The notes beneath the pieces were generated by a model. That model made no database searches and was not told where the DNA came from. It saw nothing but the letters and a program-made list of their open reading frames with translations. Below are positions 23,926 to 33,108 of a stretch of 35,462 bases of DNA, piece by piece. Origin of the DNA: Fulvivirga sp. (lineage in GTDB: Bacteria; Bacteroidota; Bacteroidia; Cytophagales; Cyclobacteriaceae); contig JANQLQ010000081.1 in the NCBI GenBank assembly GCA_028280565.1, forward strand, positions 1 to 35,462, in the 5' to 3' direction. Both the position numbers and the translations under genes were made by a program. Position 1 is the stretch's first letter; each line of letters opens with the position of its first letter.

Positions 23926-26331
23926 TTACTCGTACCTCAAGCTGTCCACGGGGTTGGTCTTGGAAGCTTTATAGGATTGGTAGCTTACGGTGATCCAAGC
24001 GATCATAATTGCACAAACACCTGGCACCATGAATAACCATACACTAAGTTGCACACGATTGGCAAAGTCTTGGAGCCACTGGTCCATAAAATAATAGGCT
24101 GGAAATATCGCTAATAAAAAAGCTACGGTTACGAGCCGGGCGAAATCCTTGGATACCAGGTAGGTAATTTGCAAAGCACTGGCGCCCAATACTTTCCTCA
24201 CACCGATTTCTTTTGTCCGCTGTTCCGTGGTAAATGCTGCCAGTCCAAACAGTCCTAAACATGCGATGAAAATAGCGGTGACGGTAAAGACGGTAAAAAC
24301 CTTTGTGAGCCGTTGTTCCGTGCGGAAAAGCGCATCGAAATTCTCATCGAGGAATGAGAACCGGGCCGGTTCTCCGGGAGCCAATTCTTTCCATTGCTTT
24401 TCTACAAACTGGATAATGTCAGCCGGGTCTACATTGGAAAAACGCAGGTAAAGAATGTCCCCTTCCTGTGCAAGCTGTAAAACCAACGGCCTAACTTTCA
24501 CTTTCAACCCCTCAAAATTGAAATCTTTCATTACCCCGACTACCTCCATAGCTAATGCGGTACTACCCGTAAAGTCCAATAGCTTTTCCTCCAAGGGCTG
24601 GTCCCAGCCTAGGTCCTTCACAGCCGCCTCGTTGACGATGACGGCGTTGGAATCAGACGGGAAATCCCTGGAAAAAAACCGCCCGGATTTCATTTCAAAC
24701 TCTAAGGTTTTAAGATGATCGTAATCGCCCCGGTAGGTGGCCATGATATGGTCTTGCTCGTTTCCTACCGACCTAAATACCTGCGTACTGTTTACACCTG
24801 GCAACATATTATCTGCATAACTCGCCGCTTTCACTTTGGGGAGAGCCAATAGTTGTTGTTTAAATACGGCTTTCTGCTGATCGAGACGGTCTATGTTTTC
24901 GATCATGAGCACCTGCTCTTTTTGGATACCCAGGTGCTTTTGTTGTATAAACTTTAACTGGTGAAATAAAATCGCCGTACATATCATTAAGGTAGTAGAG
25001 ATCCAAAATTGGAAAGTGACCAGGAAACTTCTCAAGCCTCCACTTTTTGACCCGGCACCTACCCTGCCTTTCAACGTTTTGACAATGTTAAAGGAGGTCA
25101 TATAAAAAGCGGGATAACTCCCTGCAAGTAATCCTACAAAAAGGATAAGACCAAAGAATACCAACAGGAGTTCTTTCGTAAAAAGAACCCCCAACGCCAG
25201 GGATTTTCCCGAGAGCGTATTGAAATAGGGTAGCAAGATGTAGACCAAGGCTATGGTGGCTAAGGCAGCAAAGCAGGCAAAGATCATAGACTCAACGAGG
25301 AATTGCACCATAAGCCTAGACCGTTGGGATCCGAACGTTTTACGGAGCCCCACCTCTTTTGCCCTGTCCAATGATTTTGCCGTAGCCAGGTTCATGAAGT
25401 TGATACATGCTATTACAACGATAAACAGCCCAATTGCGCCTAAAATGACCACATACGACATATCTCCACCTGGTGTAGGCTCATCCGGCAGGTCAGACTT
25501 GAGGTGAATATCGAACAACGGCATGCTGTAATACTCATAAATGCCGCCATCCGCACGAAACTCGGCCAGGGATTTTCCCATAAACTCTTTTAACACCGGG
25601 GTCACATTGCGCTCCATAACATGGTCCAGCTTTTTATCCACTATCCCCGGCTGGGCTCCCTGCCGTAAAGTATAGTAGGTCCAAACATTGTTATTCAGCC
25701 AGTTGTCCTGTGCCATCCATGGAAAGCTACTGGAAGAAACTACGGCCTTGAACTTCAAATGAGAATTACCGGGCACATTAGCCATGATCCCTGTTACCAA
25801 ATAGTCGATCTTATCATTCCCTACTGAAAGCACCTTACCCAAAGCCGGCTCATCACCGAAATATTTTTCTGCCATAGCTTGGCTTAACACGATGGAGTAA
25901 GGTGAAGTAAGCACGGTGTGAGCATTTCCAGCCAAGAGCTGAAAATCAAAAAACTCAAAAAAATTAGGATCAGCGGCTAATATAAACTCTTCGCTAAATG
26001 CCAGGTCATTACTCCTTAACGTTAATTCTCCAAGGTCACTAAGCCGGACAGAGGTCACTACCTCCGGGATTTCATCCACTAATGCCCCTGCCAAAGGCAA
26101 GCATGTGCTGGTGGCATGGATCTCTTGCCCTGAAAACTTCCCATGAAGATTGAGACGATAGATCCGATCACCGGACACATGCATGCGATCGTAGTTGAGC
26201 TCGTCGTGGACATACAAAGTGGCGAAAATACCAGCGGAAATCCCCATAGTAAGCCCAAACAGGTTTACCAATGAGAAAAATTTATACTTTATAATGTTCC
26301 GAATAGCAACTTTTAAATAACTCTTGACCAT
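23926..26331 (-). CDS. FtsX/MacB-like ABC transporter permease (paralogue 1)
   Basis: The 801-residue protein from M12 of the longest frame (MVKSYLKVAIRNIIKYKFF) has the duplicated MacB/FtsX layout. An N-terminal membrane helix (about 17-42) is followed by a periplasmic MacB-type domain (DPNFFEFFDF, EKYFGDEPALGK), three to four membrane helices from about residue 293 (VVILGAIGLFIVVIACINF, EVGLRKTFGS), a helix by PAFYMTSF, a second periplasmic domain, and a final FtsX block (LFGLAAFTTEQRTKEIGVRKVLGAS). The sequence ends NPVDSLRYE. No ATP-binding subunit is adjacent, so the family is usually called an orphan permease. It is closely similar to the next gene upstream and probably arose by tandem duplication. 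Role unknown: envelope stress, export or lipoprotein handling are possible. Confidence 0.92.
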   Translation of the reverse strand: MVKSYLKVAIRNIIKYKFFSLVNLFGLTMGISAGIFATLYVHDELNYDRMHVSGDRIYRLNLHGKFSGQEIHATSTCLPLAGALVDEIPEVVTSVRLSDLGELTLRSNDLAFSEEFILAADPNFFEFFDFQLLAGNAHTVLTSPYSIVLSQAMAEKYFGDEPALGKVLSVGNDKIDYLVTGIMANVPGNSHLKFKAVVSSSSFPWMAQDNWLNNNVWTYYTLRQGAQPGIVDKKLDHVMERNVTPVLKEFMGKSLAEFRADGGIYEYYSMPLFDIHLKSDLPDEPTPGGDMSYVVILGAIGLFIVVIACINFMNLATAKSLDRAKEVGLRKTFGSQRSRLMVQFLVESMIFACFAALATIALVYILLPYFNTLSGKSLALGVLFTKELLLVFFGLILFVGLLAGSYPAFYMTSFNIVKTLKGRVGAGSKSGGLRSFLVTFQFWISTTLMICTAILFHQLKFIQQKHLGIQKEQVLMIENIDRLDQQKAVFKQQLLALPKVKAASYADNMLPGVNSTQVFRSVGNEQDHIMATYRGDYDHLKTLEFEMKSGRFFSRDFPSDSNAVIVNEAAVKDLGWDQPLEEKLLDFTGSTALAMEVVGVMKDFNFEGLKVKVRPLVLQLAQEGDILYLRFSNVDPADIIQFVEKQWKELAPGEPARFSFLDENFDALFRTEQRLTKVFTVFTVTAIFIACLGLFGLAAFTTEQRTKEIGVRKVLGASALQITYLVSKDFARLVTVAFLLAIFPAYYFMDQWLQDFANRVQLSVWLFMVPGVCAIMIAWITVSYQSYKASKTNPVDSLRYE

Positions 26332-26416
26332 GTTATGACTAATTTGGCAGAGGAATAATACCAATTAGTCGAAACTAACGGTGAGGTTGTAACCTAGATT
26401 TTAAGATTTTTTAATC

Positions 26417-26463
26417 AAAAACAGTCAAACCGTAGAGGCAGTTCATGAACTGCCCTGCGGTTT
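26417..26463 (-). terminator. Intrinsic terminator after the second permease gene
   Basis: Read on the minus strand, the stem begins 4 bases after the stop codon. The outer arms are AAACCG/CGGTTT (plus-strand 26427-26432 and 26458-26463). Inside is the perfect 18-bp palindrome GGCAGTTCATGAACTGCC (26437-26454). A TTTTT run (26417-26421) follows 5 bases beyond the stem. It should separate this gene from the next permease gene. Confidence 0.6.
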
Positions 26464-26467
26464 ACGG

Positions 26468-28873
26468 TTATTCGTACCGCAATGAGTTCACAGGGTTTAC
26501 CCGGGCGGCTTTCAACGATTGGTAGCTTACCGTGATCCAGGCGATGATCATGGCTGAGAAGCCCGCAATTACGAACACCCAGGCACCTACCTCTATGCGG
26601 CTGGCAAATTCTTGCAGCCACCGGTCCATAAAATAGTAAGCCGGGTAGATGGCTAGAACAAAGGCAATGAGCACGAGTTTTGTAAATTCTTTAGACATCA
26701 AAGAAGCGATACTCCAAGTACTGGCCCCCATGACCTTTCGTACCCCGATCTCTTTGGTCCTTTGCTCAGCGGTGAAAGCTGCCAGCCCAAACAACCCTAA
26801 ACAGGCAATGAAAATGGCAATGACCGTGAACGTAGTAAATACAGTACCGAGGCGCTGTTCGGCCCTAAATAAAGCATCGTAATCTTCGTCAAGAAAGGAA
26901 TATTGTAACGGTTCCCCGGGAGCCAGCGTGGTCCATTCACGATCTAGGAAATCGATGAGCTCGGCTGGGTCTTCCTCTGAAAAGCGCACATAAAGATTGT
27001 TCGCTTCTTTTGTAAGTTGCAGCACCAGGGGTCGCACATTCACCTTAAGACTCTCAAAATTAAAATCTTTCACCACTCCAATGACGTTCATGGCCACAGG
27101 TAAGCTATCGTTGAAATTCCATAGTTTTTCTTCCAATGGGTTTTCCCAGCCCAGCTCATCCACCGCGGCTTCGTTCATCACCACGGCCGTTGAATCCGAG
27201 GGGAAGTCCCTGGAAAAAAACCGCCCTTCAGCTAATTCAAAACCCAGTGTTTTCAAATGGTCAAAGTCGCTGTAATAGGTCGACATAATGTGGTCTTGGT
27301 CATTGCCCACAGGTCTGAAAATGGTGGTGTTATTTACACCCGGTACCATATTGTTTGAAAAGCTTGTCGCGATGATCGCCGGGTTAGTTCCCAGCTTATT
27401 TTTAAATGCCACCTTGTCTTGCTCCAGGCGGTTAACATCTTCAATGATCAGGATATGTTCTTTATCAATACCCAGGTGCTTATTCTGTACAAACCCTAAC
27501 TGCTGGAATACGATGGCGGTGCAGATCATGAGCATAATGGAGATCCAGAACTGGAAGGTGACCAAAAAGCTGCGGATACCACCACTTTTCATCCCTGCCC
27601 TTAGTTTGCCCTTCAGCACCTCGGTGATCTTGAACGAGGTGAGGTAAAAGGCCGGGTAGCTGCCTGCTAGCAGCCCCACAAAAAATACGATCAAGATAAA
27701 TACCATGAGGATACTCGGCTCTGCCAGGACATCGATGTTGAGCTCTTTACCGGAAAGAATGGTAAAATAGGGCAACAATGCGTATACCACGATCAGCGCC
27801 AAAACAGCTGCCAAAACCGCATAGATCATAGATTCCGTAAGGAATTGGATGACAAGCGAGCTTTTCAACGAGCCTAGCGTCTTCCTGAGCCCTACCTCCT
27901 TTGCCCTACCGGCTGATTTGGCGGTAGTTAAATTCATAAAGTTAATACAGGCGATGACTATGATAAAAAGCCCAATAGCCGATAGTATGTACACATAAGA
28001 CATGTCACCGGGGGGCTCTGGCTCGTCCTGTAGGTCTGATTTGAGATGGATATCATACATGGGCATACTATAGTATTCGTAGATACCTCCCTCCTCGCGG
28101 AATTCATCCAATGATTTCCCCATGAACTGTTTTAAGACAGGAGTAACATTTCTCTCCATGATGGGTTCCAGTTTTTTATCCACCGTTTGCTGGCTGGCCC
28201 CTTCTTGGAGGACATAATAGGTCCAAAGGCTGTTGCTAAGCCAGTTTCCCTGGTTCATCCAGGGGAAACTGCTGGAAGAGAGGATCGCATTAAACTTTAA
28301 ATGGGAATTACTGGGTACGTTACGTATCACCCCCGTTACCAGGTATTCGCTTTTATCATTGCCGATGGACAGGGATTTATCCAGGGCCGGTTCATCTCCG
28401 AAGTACTTCTTGGCCAAGTCTTCGTTAATTACCATAGTATTCGGTGCCTTTAGGGCGGTTTCCGGGTTACCTTGCAGGAGTTCAAAGCTAAAAAAATCAA
28501 AAAAATTAGAATCCGAGGTAACAATTCCCTCTTCGTTGAAGGCCTTTTCCTGGTAGCGGAATATCCATTCGCCCATTTCATTGACCCTGACGGCCTCTTC
28601 TACTTCGGGTATTTCCGCCACTAATGCAGCAGCCATTGGGAAACTAGTAGAGGTAGAATACACCTCCTGCCCTGCCAGCTTGCCATGAAGATTCATCCGG
28701 TATATCCGATCCCCTTTTTCGTGGAAATGATCGTAGTTTAGCTCATCGTGGACATACATGGCCACAAAAAGGCAAGAAGAAATGCCCATGGTTAGACCAA
28801 GAATATTAATGACGGAGAAGAACTTGTATTTTCCAATGTTGCGTATAGCAACTTTTAAGTAACTGGTACCCAT
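26468..28873 (-). CDS. FtsX/MacB-like ABC transporter permease (paralogue 2)
   Basis: This 801-residue protein starts MGTSYLKVAIRNIGKYKFF and has the same domain order as its downstream neighbour: N-terminal helix, MacB-type periplasmic domain (DSNFFDFFSFELL, KYFGDEPALDK), central helices (VYILSAIGLFIIVIACINF, EVGLRKTLGS), second periplasmic domain and C-terminal FtsX helices (LFGLAAFTAEQRTKEIGVRKVMGAS). Long stretches match paralogue 1, for example MERNVTPVLK and GGIYEYYSMP, so the duplication is fairly recent. The start codon follows a promoter region with a 9-base TACCTTGTA shared with the upstream permease gene. No ATPase is encoded nearby. A strong terminator follows its stop. Confidence 0.93.
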   Translation of the reverse strand: MGTSYLKVAIRNIGKYKFFSVINILGLTMGISSCLFVAMYVHDELNYDHFHEKGDRIYRMNLHGKLAGQEVYSTSTSFPMAAALVAEIPEVEEAVRVNEMGEWIFRYQEKAFNEEGIVTSDSNFFDFFSFELLQGNPETALKAPNTMVINEDLAKKYFGDEPALDKSLSIGNDKSEYLVTGVIRNVPSNSHLKFNAILSSSSFPWMNQGNWLSNSLWTYYVLQEGASQQTVDKKLEPIMERNVTPVLKQFMGKSLDEFREEGGIYEYYSMPMYDIHLKSDLQDEPEPPGDMSYVYILSAIGLFIIVIACINFMNLTTAKSAGRAKEVGLRKTLGSLKSSLVIQFLTESMIYAVLAAVLALIVVYALLPYFTILSGKELNIDVLAEPSILMVFILIVFFVGLLAGSYPAFYLTSFKITEVLKGKLRAGMKSGGIRSFLVTFQFWISIMLMICTAIVFQQLGFVQNKHLGIDKEHILIIEDVNRLEQDKVAFKNKLGTNPAIIATSFSNNMVPGVNNTTIFRPVGNDQDHIMSTYYSDFDHLKTLGFELAEGRFFSRDFPSDSTAVVMNEAAVDELGWENPLEEKLWNFNDSLPVAMNVIGVVKDFNFESLKVNVRPLVLQLTKEANNLYVRFSEEDPAELIDFLDREWTTLAPGEPLQYSFLDEDYDALFRAEQRLGTVFTTFTVIAIFIACLGLFGLAAFTAEQRTKEIGVRKVMGASTWSIASLMSKEFTKLVLIAFVLAIYPAYYFMDRWLQEFASRIEVGAWVFVIAGFSAMIIAWITVSYQSLKAARVNPVNSLRYE

Positions 28874-28898
28874 GATGTTGTTGTTTTGACCTTGAAAA

Positions 28899-28940
28899 TA
28901 CCTTGTATAAGACTGTTACATGCTTGGCGATGTTACAGTC
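28899..28940 (-). promoter_or_regulatory. Control region between permease genes: TACCTTGTA box and stem-loop
   Basis: TACCTTGTA (28899-28907) lies 26 bases upstream of the paralogue 2 start and equals one arm of the palindrome upstream of paralogue 3. Next to it is an inverted repeat, GACTGTTACAT (28911-28921) and ATGTTACAGTC (28930-28940), with one mismatch and an 8-nt loop. The inverted repeat could be an operator or the transcript end of paralogue 3, whose stop is 21 bases away. Confidence 0.4.
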
Positions 28941-28960
28941 CTGCCATGAATTTGTGAAAA

Positions 28961-31342
28961 TTATTCTGTACGTAAAGTGCTCACTGGGTTCATAGATGCT
29001 GCATTGTAGATCTTAAAACTTACAGTGATCGCGGAAATAATGAAAACTAACAAACTACCGGCTAGGAACGTCAGCAAGTTAGGGTCCATGTAATATTCCC
29101 AAATACTGCCCATAAGCATATCGATAAGAAAATATCCTGCAAGGGATCCTCCTACGGCTGCCAGCAGCAAAATAAAAGCAAACTGTCGATTAAGATGTCG
29201 AGCTATATTGGCGATGGAAGCGCCCAATACTTTTCTCACGCCAATTTCTTTCATGCGTTTGATGATATTCAAAGAGACCATGGTATACAAACCACTTGCC
29301 GATAGCATCATAGCGATAATGCCTAGGAATGAAAAAAGCTTCAAGATATTGGCATTGACGAGTGTAGACTCTGCCATTTCCTCGTCCATGTACCTGCCCC
29401 TGTAGATCTTATTCGGGAATACTTCCTTCCACTTTTGCTCCATGAATTCATTGACCTCTTTCAGGCTTTTGTTAGGAGCTTTAACCAGTATGCGTGTATA
29501 CTCTCCTGTTTTGTTTAACCTGAACATAAGGGGATCAATAGACCCCCACAAGGCACTGGTGTAGATGTCTTTTACCATACCCACGACAAAAAACTGTACC
29601 GTATCGTGCCATAAGACCCGCTTACCGACCACCTCGTCGTCCGGCCAACCGTACTCCTTGGCAAACGTCTCATTGATGATCACAGACTCCTGCTGGTCTG
29701 TTTCCGAATCTTGAATGAATTTCCTTCCCTCGGCAAGTTCGATGTCCATGATATCAAAATAATCGTGCCCTACCTCGTAGATATCCACATCCCTGAGAAT
29801 ATCCCCATGGCGGATAGGATCGCCATACCCGGAGGATAAGATATGATGCCTTGTACCGGCAATAGATGATATTTTAGGGCTTTCCGCTAGCACATTTTTA
29901 TAAGCTTCGTATTCATCTTCACCATTTACATAGGTGTAAACGACATTGTCCGTATTAAAGCCCAGGTCGAAGTTTTCCTGGTAGTCGGCGTTCTGGATGA
30001 AGGCCACGGCGGCTACCAGCGCAATGATCGTGATCAAAAACTGCCCCCAAAGTAAGAATTTAGTCACCCAATTTGTACCTCCAAACTGGAAAGTACCTTT
30101 CAGGATGCTGGTGGGCTCAAAATTACTGATGTAAAAAGCAGGATAGCTCCCGGCCATTAACCCCGTGATGACCAGTAATATGAACATAAACGACAAGAAA
30201 TCCAGGTTGCTTAAGTAGTCCAGGTCCAGCGATAAATAATCCCACATGTTATTATAAGCCGGCACTAAGAGCTCGGCTACGATGATCGCTACACCCCCGG
30301 CAAGGAAGCAGAGCAGTAGGTTTTCCAGTAAGAATTGTATGACCAATTGCTTCCGGCGGCTTCCCATCACCTTTCTTATGCCAATTTCTTTCAACCGCCG
30401 GCTAGACATGGCAATGGATGTATTCGTGAAGTTGAATATAGCGATCAACAAGAGCAGGCCCGCCATTACGGTAGGGGCGATCACCGCTGCTATGGGCAAA
30501 CTGCTCCTGAACCAATGATTTCTCACTTCTTCTCTCTCGGCTCTTACGGCCATCCCCAAAAAGGGATCGAGATAGAACTGGGCTACTTGGTAGTCCTCCT
30601 TGGCTTTGTTCTGGGGCTCTTTGTACTGCTGAAGCTCACTTTCAATGAATGGGATCTTAGACGGATCGTTGATCTCTAGGAAAAGTGTGTTCCAGTATAT
30701 CCAATTGCTCTCTTCAATGTTCGGATTATTGTCTAAGACGTTGTCAAAATGAGTAACGGCATCAAATTGAAAACTGGAATTGGGCGGCATTTTTTCAAAT
30801 ACCCCGGCTACGATGTATTCACGTGTGCCGCTATCGAGCACGTGGGTCACTTGCTGGCCCAGTGCCTCCTCCTCACCAAAATATCTAACCGCCAGCTCTG
30901 AACTCAAATAGATCCTGCTCTTGTTTGAGAAGCTCGGCGTAGTCCCGGATTGCAATGGAAAAGTGAACAGGTCCAAAAAACCTTCATCGGCATACCCGAT
31001 CTGTGTGCCGAAGATCTCGTCCCCGATCCTGAAATTTCCCCCGGAAGACACGTATCGTATTGCCTTATCCACACCAGCGATCCGGTCACGGATCAAATTT
31101 CCTAAGGGCATGGGTGCTATCCCATTTTTAGTTTTAAACCCTTGGAAATCCCGGATGAAATTGACCCTGTAAATTCGCTCTGCATTTATGTGCTGCTCGT
31201 CGTAGCTAAGATTGTAATCATAGTTGAGGTAGGCTACTATGCAGCATGCCAAGGAAACCCCCATACCGATTACATTGATAATTACGAAGACCTTACTTTT
31301 GGCCAGGCTCCTGAGCGTGATTTTAAGGTAGTTTTTAACCAT
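28961..31342 (-). CDS. FtsX/MacB-like ABC transporter permease (paralogue 3, divergent)
   Basis: This 793-residue protein (MVKNYLKITLRSLAKSKVFV) has the same architecture as the two downstream permeases but is clearly more distant. It has an N-terminal helix (about 17-40), a periplasmic MacB-type domain (DEGFLDLFTFPLQSG, AVRYFGEEEALGQ), central helices (VIAPTVMAGLLLLIAIFNFTNTSIAM, EIGIRKVMGSRRKQL), PAFYISNFEPTSILKG, a second periplasmic domain and C-terminal helices (MLSASGLYTMVSLNIIKRMKEIGVRKVLG). The sequence ends NPVSTLRTE, matching the paralogues' terminal motif. The ATPase partner is not in the window. A palindromic operator-like site is found about 100 bp upstream. Confidence 0.92.
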   Translation of the reverse strand: MVKNYLKITLRSLAKSKVFVIINVIGMGVSLACCIVAYLNYDYNLSYDEQHINAERIYRVNFIRDFQGFKTKNGIAPMPLGNLIRDRIAGVDKAIRYVSSGGNFRIGDEIFGTQIGYADEGFLDLFTFPLQSGTTPSFSNKSRIYLSSELAVRYFGEEEALGQQVTHVLDSGTREYIVAGVFEKMPPNSSFQFDAVTHFDNVLDNNPNIEESNWIYWNTLFLEINDPSKIPFIESELQQYKEPQNKAKEDYQVAQFYLDPFLGMAVRAEREEVRNHWFRSSLPIAAVIAPTVMAGLLLLIAIFNFTNTSIAMSSRRLKEIGIRKVMGSRRKQLVIQFLLENLLLCFLAGGVAIIVAELLVPAYNNMWDYLSLDLDYLSNLDFLSFMFILLVITGLMAGSYPAFYISNFEPTSILKGTFQFGGTNWVTKFLLWGQFLITIIALVAAVAFIQNADYQENFDLGFNTDNVVYTYVNGEDEYEAYKNVLAESPKISSIAGTRHHILSSGYGDPIRHGDILRDVDIYEVGHDYFDIMDIELAEGRKFIQDSETDQQESVIINETFAKEYGWPDDEVVGKRVLWHDTVQFFVVGMVKDIYTSALWGSIDPLMFRLNKTGEYTRILVKAPNKSLKEVNEFMEQKWKEVFPNKIYRGRYMDEEMAESTLVNANILKLFSFLGIIAMMLSASGLYTMVSLNIIKRMKEIGVRKVLGASIANIARHLNRQFAFILLLAAVGGSLAGYFLIDMLMGSIWEYYMDPNLLTFLAGSLLVFIISAITVSFKIYNAASMNPVSTLRTE

Positions 31343-31443
31343 AGCTGTGTTGTTTATCTTGAGTTTTGTGTTGCCAGTGTTATGTCTTAATGACTACAAC
31401 TTAGGGAGGATGGTTGCTCGTCTTTGTAAATTTTTTTACCGAG

Positions 31444-31462
31444 TACCTTGTAATACAAAGTA
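31444..31462 (-). promoter_or_regulatory. Palindromic operator-like site upstream of permease paralogue 3
   Basis: TACCTTGTAATACAAAGTA is a 19-bp palindrome with one mismatched pair (TACCTTGTA / TACAAAGTA around a central A). It lies 102 bases upstream of the start codon. Its left arm recurs exactly upstream of paralogue 2. PadR-type regulators often accompany this permease family and bind such symmetric A/T-rich sites, but no regulator gene is in the window. Confidence 0.4.
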
Positions 31463-31537
31463 TTGTACGCACCGATCAATCGCTGGTTGCGTAAAATAAG
31501 ACTTTAATTTGAGATAATGTACTGATCTCTAACTATA

Positions 31538-31657
31538 TAGTGTAAAGTTAAGCCTCAAATGACGTACCGGGAACAGGATGAGCTATGTTCGAGGTATTGA
31601 TCAGTCGGCAATCGGCTAAAGGCAATAAGCAAAAAAAGGGGTTGCCGATTGCCCTTT
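31538..31657. mobile_element. Family T repeat, left arm flanking the enolase-superfamily gene
   Basis: The outer end is TAGTGT (31538-31543), followed by AAGCCTCAAATGACG. A stretch of 42 bp (31573-31614) is a perfect inverted match to 33150-33191 on the other side of the gene. A 10-bp hairpin, GGCAATCGGC (31607-31616) and GCCGATTGCC (31644-31653), lies at the inner side. It ends about 30 bp from the stop codon of the enolase-superfamily gene. Confidence 0.7.
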
Positions 31658-31689
31658 GCCCACTGCTGACTTTAAAAAAAGATGCAGGG

Positions 31690-32907
31690 TCATCCCGCTA
31701 GTTTTTCCAGTTTCTTTTCGTTCATCACCAGCCCCAGTCCTGCCATTTGTGGCACTTGTAACTTGCCGTCTTTAAATTCAATTTGGTTATCGAATACACT
31801 GAGTATTTGCTGGTAGGTGTCCAATTCAACAAATTCGAGGAAAGGACCCGCATTAGATATAGAGGCTACCACATGTAAAGCTGCCGCGGTACCCAAGGTA
31901 GGCTTGGTATTGTGAAGAGCCATAGACTTAAAAAAAGCCTGCCCAATGGCAGCGATCTTTTTCATTTCCGTGATCCCACCAGCTTTTATCACATCCGGCT
32001 GGATGATATCCGGGTTAGCTTCCAGGATCAAGTCACGGACCTGCCAGCGGGTATAGCACTTTTCTCCCACCAATACAGGTATTCCCAAGGCATTCACTAC
32101 TTCCGCAGTGTCCCTATGATTTTCCAGTGGGCATGGGCTTTCAAAATATTTCATGCCCATTTGTTCCAGTTCTTTTCCCACCTGGATGGCCCTAGCCGCG
32201 GTATATCCTTCATTGGGGTCTACAAAGACCTCCACCTGGCCTGGCAGTGCCTTGCGCACAGCCGTATAATATTTTAAGGTAGGATCAGGAATAGGATCCA
32301 AGTTATACTCACGGATCTGCATCCGTAGTTTGATCACTTTGAAACCGAGCTCAACTAACTTCAACGCTCTTTCCACGGCCTCGTCTACCGGCACCTGGCC
32401 TCCCCGCAAGGGAATACCTCCATAAGCCAAGATCTCATCCCGATACTTCCCGCCTAGCAACTTGTATACCGGCTGGTTCAGTACTTTGCCTTTGATATCC
32501 CAAAGGGCCAGGTCTATTCCCGCTATGGCGTAAGGGAGCGCACCGGAGGGCCCCAGGTCATGTTGCTTCCAAAAGAGTTCGTCCCAGAGCGGTTCTACGT
32601 CAAAAGGATCTCGACCCATAACCAATTTTTTGAGCCGGTCATGGATGAATGCTTCAATTACGGGCCTGCTATTCGGGCTGGATTCTCCCCAGCCTGTAAC
32701 TCCAATGTTTGTTTCTACTTTTATGATGATGGCACGGGGTACCTTATACGTTTTGACAGCGGTGATCTTGATCTCCTTGGATCCTAGCTTCGTTAGCGAA
32801 GCATTACGCGAATCATCCATCGCGGTAAACGGCCGGGATGCGGCAGCGCCTACTACGCCGAGTCCTAACGTAGAAAGGAATTTTCTCCGATTTGAAAAGT
32901 CATTCAT
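31690..32907 (-). CDS. Tat-exported enolase-superfamily enzyme (mandelate racemase/muconate lactonizing type)
   Basis: The protein abstracts a proton next to a carboxylate in a Mg-dependent reaction, probably dehydrating or epimerising a sugar acid. The N-terminus carries a twin-arginine signal (NRRKFLSTLGLGVVGAAA), so it is likely periplasmic. The capping domain has GVTGWGESSPNSRPVIEAF and the barrel has ALWDIKGKVLNQPVYKLLGG. Catalytic and metal residues are K193 with R195 (VIKLRM), D230/N232 (VFVDPNEGY), E256 (YFESPCPLEN), E282 (VLVGEKCY) and H332 (ALHNTKP), consistent with the mandelate racemase subgroup. The exact substrate is not predictable. The gene is bracketed by inverted family T arms and preceded by a perfect 14-bp palindrome. 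A sulfatase gene is the next coding gene, divergent. Confidence 0.92.
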   Translation of the reverse strand: MNDFSNRRKFLSTLGLGVVGAAASRPFTAMDDSRNASLTKLGSKEIKITAVKTYKVPRAIIIKVETNIGVTGWGESSPNSRPVIEAFIHDRLKKLVMGRDPFDVEPLWDELFWKQHDLGPSGALPYAIAGIDLALWDIKGKVLNQPVYKLLGGKYRDEILAYGGIPLRGGQVPVDEAVERALKLVELGFKVIKLRMQIREYNLDPIPDPTLKYYTAVRKALPGQVEVFVDPNEGYTAARAIQVGKELEQMGMKYFESPCPLENHRDTAEVVNALGIPVLVGEKCYTRWQVRDLILEANPDIIQPDVIKAGGITEMKKIAAIGQAFFKSMALHNTKPTLGTAAALHVVASISNAGPFLEFVELDTYQQILSVFDNQIEFKDGKLQVPQMAGLGLVMNEKKLEKLAG

Positions 32908-32943
32908 ATCTCCTAGACGATGTTTAAAGCCGGGAGACCCGAC

Positions 32944-32957
32944 AACATACGTATGTT
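32944..32957. promoter_or_regulatory. Perfect 14-bp palindrome upstream of the enolase-superfamily gene
   Basis: AACATACGTATGTT is its own reverse complement and lies 36 bases upstream of the start codon at 32907. Its position and symmetry fit an operator for a dimeric regulator, such as a sugar-responsive repressor. No regulator gene is present in the window. Confidence 0.4.
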
Positions 32958-33010
32958 TAGTCCCATTTTATGCGGAAATGACTTACTACCCCAAGGTGTA
33001 ACCTTCTTTG

Positions 33011-33064
33011 TCGTCATTTTACCGGCCTTGCGGGGTGAGCGATGCGCAAGAGCAGGAATGACGA
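33011..33064. repeat. 54-bp palindromic repeat (TCGTCATT/AATGACGA ends)
   Basis: TCGTCATT (33011-33018) and AATGACGA (33057-33064) are perfect 8-bp inverted ends around a GC-richer core (GCCTTGCGGGGTGAGCGATG). A decayed relative is at positions 1-76. It resembles the short extragenic palindromes found in many bacterial genomes. Confidence 0.45.
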
Positions 33065-33108
33065 TGTTAGAAAGTAAGGCGGTCGGTTATTTTTTCCATT
33101 CCCGTTGC

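Noticed and set aside
23926-31342. MacB-type efflux system (macAB)
   Set aside because: No membrane fusion protein or ATP-binding subunit is adjacent; the proteins are longer than MacB permease halves and belong to the orphan-permease type.
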